Of a stretch of DNA of 64,000 nucleotides, positions 58,332 through 64,000 are shown piece by piece. Numbering within the stretch: the first letter of the stretch is position 1; every line of letters starts with the position of its first letter. Source of the stretch: VBAS01 sp964508655 (GTDB lineage: Bacteria; Bacteroidota; Bacteroidia; Chitinophagales; Chitinophagaceae); assembly GCA_964508655.1 (NCBI GenBank), contig CAZDUO010000003.1, positions 1 to 64,000 of the forward strand, read 5' to 3'. Both the position numbers and the translations under genes were made by a program. The notes under the pieces were generated by a model that ran no database searches, was not told where the DNA came from, and saw only the letters and a list, made by a program, of their open reading frames with translations.

Positions 58332-59351
58332 TTATAATTCATAAATCATTTTTTCCAATTCTTTCATGGGTATTGACTTCACCACCCCCTTCCCTATCTT
58401 TTCCAGCAGCACATAATTCATTTCTTTTCTCTCCCGTTTCTTGTCCATCTTCAATACTTCGAATACTTTTCTTTTATCAAAATCTGCGAAAGTGGGTAAA
58501 TCGTATTTCAGCAAAAGACCGGTTACACGGCCCGGCTTGCTGAACCCTATCAGCTTCTGTGAAATGACTGAAGCATAAGCCATGCCGATGGAAATAGCCC
58601 GGCCGTGCGACAGTTCGTACTGGTTTTCCAAAGCATGACCGAGAGTGTGCCCAAAATTCAGCAGGCGCCGGTCGCCTTTTTCAAATTCATCCTGCTGCAC
58701 CACGTTGGTTTTTATAAGGGCATTGCGCTGCACCAAATCGCTGATGGCTTTTTTCCCCGACTGGAATTTTTTATAAGAACCGGCTTCCAGTTCCCGAAAC
58801 ATGGCTGCATCTTTTATAGCCGCATGCTTGATGATTTCTGCAAAACCATTCTCCCATTCATTCTGCGGCAGGGTGCGGAGAAAATCCATGTCATACAAAA
58901 TAAACCCCGGCTGGCGGATGATGCCCACCATGTTTTTTAACACACCCACATCAATGCCGTTCTTGCCGCCGATGGAGGCATCCACCATGGCCAGCAGGCT
59001 TGTGGGCACAAACCCAAACGGGATGCCCCGCATATACACAGAGGCCACATAGCCGGTGATATCGGTAATCACACCGCCGCCCACGCCAATCAACGTTGTT
59101 TGGCGGCCGGCTTCCTTTTCAATCAGTTGCCCGATTACAGCATCCACGGTGGCCTGCACCTTGTATTCTTCGCCGGGTTTCAGCACAATGCAGCTCCAGC
59201 CTTTGAATTTCTTTTCATGAGCATTGTACACATTTTCATCGGTTATGATGATGCTGTTTTTCTCCTCCGTTATTTTTTTCAGAAGAGAAAAACCGGCGGC
59301 GAAGTAGTAGTTAACTGTTGAATTGGAAAATTTATATGTAAGTTTTTTCAT
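58332..59351 (-). CDS. aroB: 3-dehydroquinate synthase
   Basis: AroB cyclises DAHP to 3-dehydroquinate using NAD and a divalent metal. The 339-residue product has LIGVGGGVITDITGYVASVYMRGIPFGFVPTSLLAMVDASIGGKNGIDVG, the metal ligands in ENGFAEIIKHAAIKD and RRLLNFGHTLGHALENQ, and SHGRAISIGMAYA. Length is slightly short but normal for Bacteroidota. A CCCC-AAAGGGG repeat lies immediately upstream of the ATG. Confidence 0.96.
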   Translation of the reverse strand: MKKLTYKFSNSTVNYYFAAGFSLLKKITEEKNSIIITDENVYNAHEKKFKGWSCIVLKPGEEYKVQATVDAVIGQLIEKEAGRQTTLIGVGGGVITDITGYVASVYMRGIPFGFVPTSLLAMVDASIGGKNGIDVGVLKNMVGIIRQPGFILYDMDFLRTLPQNEWENGFAEIIKHAAIKDAAMFRELEAGSYKKFQSGKKAISDLVQRNALIKTNVVQQDEFEKGDRRLLNFGHTLGHALENQYELSHGRAISIGMAYASVISQKLIGFSKPGRVTGLLLKYDLPTFADFDKRKVFEVLKMDKKRERKEMNYVLLEKIGKGVVKSIPMKELEKMIYEL

Positions 59352-59352
59352 G

Positions 59353-59371
59353 CCCCCATCCCCTAAAGGGG
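59353..59371. repeat. CCCC-AAAGGGG repeat upstream of aroB
   Basis: CCCCCATCCCCTAAAGGGG lies 1 bp outside the aroB start codon; the same family occurs at 59917, 61043, 61087 and 61376. Confidence 0.5.
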
Positions 59372-59401
59372 AGTTTAGTTACAACAATCTTTTTTGTTCA
59401 T

Positions 59402-59776
59402 TTAAATTTGAAAGGTATCAGCTATGAATTTTATTCTTCCACTCAACGTCTTTTTGAACCTGCCGGTGAAATAAAAATCATAACAGATCAAGTATTTCGC
59501 TACGGTATCTGGTAATGACTCTTCCACTTTCTTGTCTTTGTATTCCACATAAAAATCTTTTTTAATTAATCCCCTCATGTTGTATTCTGCTGCAAAAACG
59601 GAATCAATATTCCATTGCGGGTAACAATCACCGCAGGCATACATCATGTAGTGGCATGTTATTGTCGTGCCGCTTTTGCTGTTTGTAAACCAGCGCCTGT
59701 CAAATCCTCTCCATCCCATTAAAATGATTAACCCGCTAATCCCGGCTATTAAAAGCAGTTTCTGATTTATTTTCAT
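59402..59776 (-). CDS. Hypothetical protein with one membrane helix
   Basis: I do not recognise the family. The 124-residue product has an N-terminal membrane segment (LLLIAGISGLIILMGW), then a short extracytoplasmic domain with a Cys pair (ITCHYMMYACGDCYPQWNIDSVF) and aromatic strands (LICYDFYFTGRFKKTLSGRIKF). The CxxC-like cysteines might bind metal or form a disulfide. It interrupts the aromatic cluster between the DAHP synthase gene and aroB and is flanked by repeats on its upstream side. Confidence 0.6.
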   Translation of the reverse strand: MKINQKLLLIAGISGLIILMGWRGFDRRWFTNSKSGTTITCHYMMYACGDCYPQWNIDSVFAAEYNMRGLIKKDFYVEYKDKKVEESLPDTVAKYLICYDFYFTGRFKKTLSGRIKFIADTFQI

Positions 59777-59780
59777 GATT

Positions 59781-59850
59781 GTCGAATAGAATTACCGGAC
59801 GATGAACGGAGCGTCGCAACCGCAGTCCCATCAGGGAACCCATGCTGGTC
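59781..59850. repeat. AACGGAGCGTCGCAA family repeat, copy 3
   Basis: It begins GTCGAATAGAATTACCGG, contains GATGAACGGAGCGTCGCAAC and ends CATCAGGGAACCCATGCTGG. The start matches copy 1 (25482) and the end matches copy 2 (48271), so the three copies define one element of about 65 bp. Confidence 0.5.
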
Positions 59851-59916
59851 TCATCATCATCAACCCTCACAATAATGACACTATCGAATACACAAATGAA
59901 AATCACTACCTGATTC

Positions 59917-59938
59917 TCCCCTTTAGGGGGACAGGGGG
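59917..59938. repeat. CCCCTTTAGGGGGACAGGGGG repeat at the 3' end of the DAHP synthase gene
   Basis: It abuts the stop codon of the gene at 59939; two of the three stop bases belong to its GGGGGCT edge. An inverse copy lies just upstream of the gene (61043-61062), so the gene is bracketed by inverted repeats of this family. Confidence 0.55.
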
Positions 59939-61027
59939 CTAACTATTCATAATCTTATTCTGATGATTAATGCTCTCCATGTGCACTGCATCGAAATATT
60001 TGGTGATGAACTCACGGCTCAGGCCCAGCTGGTCACCTTTTGCATAGGCCCGCTCCAGTATCTGGTTCCACCGGCTCGTCTGTAAAATGGTGACGTTATT
60101 ATTTTTCTTATACTCGCCAATTTTGTCGGCAATTTTCATCCGCTGGCCCAGCAGCTGTATCAGCTCATCATCGAGATGATTAATCTGTTCACGTAATTTC
60201 TCCAGGGCAGTTATGAACTCCTTTTCTTCAGCCGTTTCATGACGCCATTTGATGGAGCTGATCATTTCAGCCAGCCTCTCGGGTGTTACCTGCTGCTTCG
60301 AATCACTCCATGCATTATCAGGATCAATATGGCTTTCTATCATCAGCCCGTCAAAATCAAGATCAATTGCCTTCTGCGCCACATCCATCAGAATATCGCG
60401 GCGGCCGCAAATGTGCGAGGGATCATTGATAAGCAGCAAACCGGGATTGCGGCGCTTCATTTCAATGGCGAGGTGCCACATGGGCGCATTGCGAAACTCG
60501 GTGTTGCCATACGAAGAAAACCCGCGGTGGATAAGCCCGATTTGTTTGATGCCTGCACGGGCCACACGTTCTACGGCGCCCATCCACAACTCAAGGTCGG
60601 GGTTGATAGGATTTTTTATCAGCACCGGCACATCCACGCCACGCAGCGCATCGGCTACTTCCTGCACGCTGAAAGGATTCACAGTTGTGCGGGCCCCAAT
60701 CCAAAGCACATCCACTTCAAAAGTAAGCGCATCCTGCACCTGCTTGCCGGTAGCCGCTTCCACCATGGTGGGCATGCCGGTTAGTTTTTTTGCCTGCAGC
60801 AGCCACGGCAATCCCTTCACGCCGATGCCTTCAAACATGCCGGGTTTTGTCCGTGGTTTCCAGATGCCGGCACGCAGCATATCCACTTTGCCGGTGGCAG
60901 CCAGGCGCTGCGCCGTTTGCAGCACCTGCTCCTCGGTTTCTGCACTGCAGGGCCCACTGATGATGAGCGGTCGCTTGCTCCATGCCGCCTGCGTTGTTTC
61001 TTTCATGGTTTGTTCTATTGTTTGCAT
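59939..61027 (-). CDS. Bifunctional DAHP synthase-chorismate mutase
   Basis: The 362-residue product has an N-terminal KDO8P/DAHP synthase domain of the AroA-beta type (about 15-255; LIISGPCSAETEEQVLQTAQRLA, MLRAGIWKPRTKPGMFEGIGVKGLPWL, IGLIHRGFSSYGNTEFRNAPMWHLAIEMK, LINDPSHICGRRD, MIESHIDPDNAWSDSKQQVTPE) and a C-terminal AroQ chorismate mutase domain (about 265-362; LEKLREQINHLDDELIQLLGQRMKIADKIGEYKKNNNVTILQTSRWNQILERA). It starts the aromatic pathway and also converts chorismate to prephenate, with likely feedback through the mutase domain. Confidence 0.95.
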   Translation of the reverse strand: MQTIEQTMKETTQAAWSKRPLIISGPCSAETEEQVLQTAQRLAATGKVDMLRAGIWKPRTKPGMFEGIGVKGLPWLLQAKKLTGMPTMVEAATGKQVQDALTFEVDVLWIGARTTVNPFSVQEVADALRGVDVPVLIKNPINPDLELWMGAVERVARAGIKQIGLIHRGFSSYGNTEFRNAPMWHLAIEMKRRNPGLLLINDPSHICGRRDILMDVAQKAIDLDFDGLMIESHIDPDNAWSDSKQQVTPERLAEMISSIKWRHETAEEKEFITALEKLREQINHLDDELIQLLGQRMKIADKIGEYKKNNNVTILQTSRWNQILERAYAKGDQLGLSREFITKYFDAVHMESINHQNKIMNS

Positions 61028-61401
61028 TTTTTACAAATTTATGCCCCCGTCCCCCAAAGGGGTGTAAGGAAGCGATTTATTTATTTGCCCCTAACCCCTA
61101 AAGGGGGATTAGAAGGCGTTTATATAATGTATATTTTTTTATGTCCCCAACTTTTGTAATTCTATTTAGCTTCCGTTGCGCCTGCCCGCCGTACAGGACT
61201 TTGGGAGGCGGGTCGCACACTTCAGCGTTCTGTTCGTTGTTCAGCTTTTTCGTCTCACCACCCAATCTCCTCACCTTACGGAGAGCAGGCGGCACTGCAT
61301 CTCTTTAATCAACTTCAAATCTTCCACATCATCTTTATTACTAATCCAAACAAATAAAGTTTCATTATCCTAAGTTCCCCCTTTAGGGGGACAGGGGTTT
61401 C
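61028..61401. other. Gene-free interval with three CCCC-AAAGGGG repeats
   Basis: No gene is visible. Repeats of the CCCCTAAAGGGG type lie at 61043-61062, 61087-61108 and 61376-61397 (the last inverted). AATTCTATTTAGC near 61157 matches the start of the multi-hairpin and GAATAGAATT families. A degenerate CTCCTCACC...GGAGAG near 61267 may be an old family B copy. The promoter of the DAHP synthase gene may be here, but I see no TANNTTTG box. Confidence 0.5.
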
Positions 61402-62253
61402 TTATTTAATAATTTTCCTAATCTTATTTGCCCCTTCAATTAATTCTTTCAGATATTCCCAGTTCTCCTTCTCCAGGCAACTTTTAAACTTTCTCAACTG
61501 CGAAATATGTTCATTCAGTACATCCAGCACATTTTCCCGGTTTTGCATAAAGATGGGCACCCACATGCCGGGATTGCTTTTGGCCAGCCGCACTGTGCTT
61601 TCAAAACCGGCAGAGGCCAGCTCGAAAATCGCTTCTTCCTCTTTTTCTTTCTCCAGCACCGTATTTGCCAATGCAAAGGATGTGATGTGAGAAATATGAC
61701 TCACATACGCCGCATGCAGGTCGTGGGCCACAGCGTCCATCTCCAGCAGGTGCATGCCTGTTTTTTTAAACATATTTTTTGTCCACTCCAGCGCATCGGC
61801 ATCGCTTTCACTTGGGTTGCAAATGATGACGGCCTTGTTTTCAAAGGCGCCATGTACCGCCGCTTCCGGGCCGCTATACTCCGTGCCCCACATGGGGTGA
61901 GTGGCCACCAGCCTTCCTCTTTTGGGGTGATGGTTAGCTTTTTTTATCAGTTCTTCCTTGGTAGAGCCCAGCTCAATTACAATCTGTTTGTCCACTTTAT
62001 CAAGAATGCCCGGCAGCAACTCAACGATGGCATCCACCGGGATAGCCAGCACAATCACATCGGAATTCTGAATGGCTTCATCAAGGTTCATGATTTCATC
62101 TACCAGTTCCAGTTCCAATGCTTTATTCCGGTGCTCTTCGTTTGCCTCCACGCCAATCAGTTTGCTGGCAAGCCCCTTTTCATTCAGCTGCAAGGCCAGT
62201 GAGCCCCCGATGAGGCCGACTCCGACGATTACGATTCTTTTTCGTTCCGACAT
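61402..62253 (-). CDS. tyrA: Prephenate dehydrogenase
   Basis: TyrA oxidises prephenate to 4-hydroxyphenylpyruvate with NAD. The 283-residue product has the Rossmann motif IVGVGLIGGSLALQLNEKGLA (residues 7-28), SDVIVLAIPVDAIVELLP, the catalytic region IELGSTKEELIKKAN...RLVATHPMWGTEYSGPEAA, and a helical dimerisation domain (HDLHAAYVSHISHITSFALANTVLEKEKE). It has no ACT domain. Its product is also the substrate of the dioxygenase Hpd encoded at 2448. Confidence 0.95.
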   Translation of the reverse strand: MSERKRIVIVGVGLIGGSLALQLNEKGLASKLIGVEANEEHRNKALELELVDEIMNLDEAIQNSDVIVLAIPVDAIVELLPGILDKVDKQIVIELGSTKEELIKKANHHPKRGRLVATHPMWGTEYSGPEAAVHGAFENKAVIICNPSESDADALEWTKNMFKKTGMHLLEMDAVAHDLHAAYVSHISHITSFALANTVLEKEKEEEAIFELASAGFESTVRLAKSNPGMWVPIFMQNRENVLDVLNEHISQLRKFKSCLEKENWEYLKELIEGANKIRKIIK

Positions 62254-62254
62254 G

Positions 62255-62287
62255 AATTATTAATTACTGATTATTGATTATTGGGCT
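62255..62287. repeat. 7-bp-periodic array downstream of the aminotransferase gene
   Basis: Plus-strand heptads ATTATTA, ATTACTG, ATTATTG, ATTATTG. An inverse array (CAATAAT/TAATTAA type) lies at 63516-63552 on the other side of the aminotransferase gene, so the gene is bracketed by inverted arrays, as are the two S23 genes. Confidence 0.5.
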
Positions 62288-62322
62288 AAGAGTTCAAAAG
62301 AGATAAGGAGATGAATCTCTTT

Positions 62323-63522
62323 TTACCTCGTTTTCTCTTTTATTCTCTTAGCTGCTTCTTCAAATTTCTCTTCCGGGCTGCACAGGCTCACACGGATATA
62401 GTTATTACCCGCACTGCCGAATATTCCACCCGGTGTGATGAACACGCCGCACTCATATAAAATCTTATCACTCAAAACACCGCCAAGACCGAGAGGATGC
62501 TCTATCCCCTCCCTCTCCTTTGGAGAGGGAGGCCAGGAGGGTGAGGCTGCCCACACAAACATCCCCGCCTGTTGTGCAGAATATTTGCATTTCAGCAAAT
62601 CCAGCAGCTCAAAAACCTTTTCTCTTCTTGCACGGTACACTTTATTTACTTCATCATACCAACTTTTCGGCAGGCTCAGGGCCTTGGCTGCGGCCAGTTG
62701 CACCGGCAAAAACATGCCGCTGTCCATATTGCTTTTAAAGCGCAGCACATCATCTGTTTTTTCTTTTGCCCCACACAACATGCCCACCCGCCAGCCGGCC
62801 ATGTTGTGGCTTTTGCTGAGGGAGTTCAGCTCAATCACGCAGTCTTTTGCTCCCGGCACACTCAGTATGCTCATCGGGTTTTCATTCAGTATAAAACTGT
62901 ACGGGTTATCATGAATGATGAGAAGATTATTTTTTCTTCCAAAGTCAACCAGTTTTTCAAACAGCTCCTTTGAAGGAAGCTGACCCGTCGGCATTTGAGG
63001 GTAATTCACAAACATGAGCTTTGTCTTCCGCAGGTTTTTCTTTGATAGCTTTAAAAGGTCAGGCTCGTAATTATTCCTATCCCGGAGTTTATATTCAACA
63101 ATTTTCCCTCCAGCCAGCAAGACGGCACTTCTGTATGTCGGGTAACCGGGATTGGGTACAAGCACCTCATCACCCTTATTCAAATAAGTCATACAGATAT
63201 GCATAATGCCTTCCTTGCTTCCAATCAGCGGCAGAATTTCCGTGTCCGGATTCAAATCCACGTCATACCATTTTTTATACCACTCACTCATGGCCCTGCG
63301 CAGCACCGGCGAGCCTTTGTATGACTGATAGGCATGCACATTGGGCTTCACACTTTCCTCATTCAGCCTTTTTATCACATCCGGGTGCGGCGGCAGATCG
63401 GGGCTGCCAATGCCCAGGTTGATGACATTCTTTCCCTGCTTATTCAATTCATCAATCTCTCTCAGTTTCTGAGAAAAATAGTATTCGCCGATACCTTCCA
63501 GTCTTTTTGAAGTCGAAATCAT
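62323..63522 (-). CDS. Class I/II aminotransferase with an in-frame palindromic insertion
   Basis: The 399-residue product is a PLP enzyme of fold type I, related to LL-diaminopimelate and aspartate aminotransferases: GIGSPDLPPHPDV, YQSYKGSPVLRRAMSEWY, the PLP lysine Lys237 in ELNSLSKSHNMAGWRVGML, NYPQMPTG and the final NNYIRVSLCSPEEKFEEAAKRI. Residues 327-348 (from SPSWPPSPKEREG on) are not family-like and are encoded by a family B palindrome; they fall between the strand AGMFVWAA and the helix LSDKILYECGVF. In this cluster it probably transaminates prephenate or phenylpyruvate/4-hydroxyphenylpyruvate. Confidence 0.93.
   Translation of the reverse strand: MISTSKRLEGIGEYYFSQKLREIDELNKQGKNVINLGIGSPDLPPHPDVIKRLNEESVKPNVHAYQSYKGSPVLRRAMSEWYKKWYDVDLNPDTEILPLIGSKEGIMHICMTYLNKGDEVLVPNPGYPTYRSAVLLAGGKIVEYKLRDRNNYEPDLLKLSKKNLRKTKLMFVNYPQMPTGQLPSKELFEKLVDFGRKNNLLIIHDNPYSFILNENPMSILSVPGAKDCVIELNSLSKSHNMAGWRVGMLCGAKEKTDDVLRFKSNMDSGMFLPVQLAAAKALSLPKSWYDEVNKVYRARREKVFELLDLLKCKYSAQQAGMFVWAASPSWPPSPKEREGIEHPLGLGGVLSDKILYECGVFITPGGIFGSAGNNYIRVSLCSPEEKFEEAAKRIKEKTR
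62507..62546 (-). mobile_element. Family B palindrome inserted in frame in the aminotransferase gene
   Basis: The perfect stem CCTCCCTCTCC-TTT-GGAGAGGGAGG (62508-62532) is followed by CCAGGAGGGTGAGG. It encodes SPSWPPSPKEREG. The same element forms the left end of the aroC insertion and lies upstream of the DUF5655 gene. I could not identify a target duplication here. Confidence 0.65.
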
Positions 63523-63552
63523 AAATCAAATAATCAATAATTAATAATTAAT
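63516..63552. repeat. 7-bp-periodic array between pheA and the aminotransferase gene
   Basis: Heptads AATCAAA, TAATCAA, TAATTAA, TAATTAA. It is the inverse of the array at 62255-62287. Confidence 0.5.
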
Positions 63553-63556
63553 AAAC

Positions 63557-64000
63557 CTACTTCCACTCTCCCCGCTTATACACTCCATAAATTTTCACTT
63601 CCTGCGTTATCGGTCTTATCTGCTCAATCACGTTTTCAAACTGCCCGAGGGTTTCAAATTCCATATCGGCATGAAAGCTGTATTTGAAATCAGTGCCGGG
63701 AATAGGAAAACTTTGCAGCTTGCTCAGGTTGATGCCGCCATCAGCAATTCTGGTAAGCACCCGGGCAAGGCTTCCTCTCGAATGGTCGGTATGAAAATTT
63801 ACCGAAGCCTTATTGGCGCCATCCACCGGATGAGCCGCATCCTGCCGCTGCAGTACCAGAAATCTTGTGTAATTGTTTTTCAAAGTATGAATATTCGGAA
63901 CGATGATTTCGAGCTGAAACAACTCAGCCGCCAGCTTGCTGGCAATGGCAGCGATGTGTATGCTCTTGTGCTGGTGCACATGTTTTGCACTCAGCGCCGT
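63557..64000 (-). CDS. pheA: Prephenate dehydratase, C-terminal part (cut by the window end)
   Basis: The frame stays open to the edge of the window, so the gene starts outside. The visible 147 residues contain the end of the catalytic domain (HIAAIASKLAAELFQLEIIVPNIHTLKNNYTRFLVLQRQ, with the TRF motif that contacts prephenate) and a C-terminal ACT regulatory domain (ASVNFHTDHSRGSLARVLTRIADGGINLSKLQSFPIPGTDFKYSFHADMEF), which normally senses phenylalanine. It is the first visible gene of the aromatic cluster, transcribed toward the aminotransferase gene. Confidence 0.93.
   Translation of the reverse strand, partial: TALSAKHVHQHKSIHIAAIASKLAAELFQLEIIVPNIHTLKNNYTRFLVLQRQDAAHPVDGANKASVNFHTDHSRGSLARVLTRIADGGINLSKLQSFPIPGTDFKYSFHADMEFETLGQFENVIEQIRPITQEVKIYGVYKRGEWK

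Overview
The window looks like a chromosomal segment of a Bacteroidota bacterium, most likely of the Chitinophagaceae type (inference from gene content; no 16S rRNA is present). Supporting signs are a type IX secretion plug protein, a TamL-type lipoprotein, BshC, Bacteroidota-type short AroC, TANNTTTG promoter boxes, few Shine-Dalgarno sites, and very many short dispersed palindromic and 7-bp-periodic repeats. No tRNA, CRISPR array, prophage or recognisable transposase gene was seen. One small SRP RNA is present.

Layout. 0-5 kb: a small unknown gene, an L,D-transpeptidase fused to a TonB C-terminal domain, 4-hydroxyphenylpyruvate dioxygenase and PurK. 5-12.5 kb: an RND efflux operon (adaptor, pump, TolC) lying between purK and purE, with two S23-type four-helix-bundle genes (one dead, one intact) inserted, each between inverted 7-bp-periodic arrays. 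13.5-31.8 kb: a long minus-strand run headed by a divergent AraC-family regulator. It encodes all four enzyme types of trans-4-hydroxy-L-proline catabolism (epimerase, D-amino-acid oxidoreductase, DHDPS-like deaminase, semialdehyde dehydrogenase), interleaved with three arabinofuranosidases (GH51, GH127, GH146-like) and an aldose 1-epimerase. Together these suggest use of arabinosylated hydroxyproline-rich plant wall glycoproteins. 32-54.6 kb: housekeeping and envelope genes: transaldolase, SRP RNA, T9SS plug, a LolC/E-like permease, a SpoU methyltransferase, TamL, TruB, a MoxR/DUF58/DUF4350/DUF4129/SpoIIM/RDD cluster, ProS, a FadL-like porin, an OmpA protein with thrombospondin type 3 repeats, RlpA and a YcbB-like L,D-transpeptidase. 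54.7-64 kb: a minus-strand aromatic amino acid cluster (pheA, aminotransferase, tyrA, DAHP synthase-chorismate mutase, aroB, aroA, aroC) broken up by a DUF433/DUF5615 toxin-antitoxin pair and by repeats.

The most unusual aspect is how dispersed repeats have invaded reading frames without breaking them. aroC carries a roughly 165-codon in-frame insertion encoding a DUF559 (Vsr-like) nuclease domain, bounded by inverted CCTCACCC ends and a 5-bp duplication. aroA carries an 87-bp in-frame insertion with a perfect 9-bp target duplication; it contains the same 52-bp palindrome as aroC but read in another frame. The aminotransferase carries a third in-frame palindrome. Other repeat families supply start regions or stop codons to neighbouring genes. 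This resembles the in-frame palindromic elements known in Rickettsia, but here one copy pair frames a nuclease domain.
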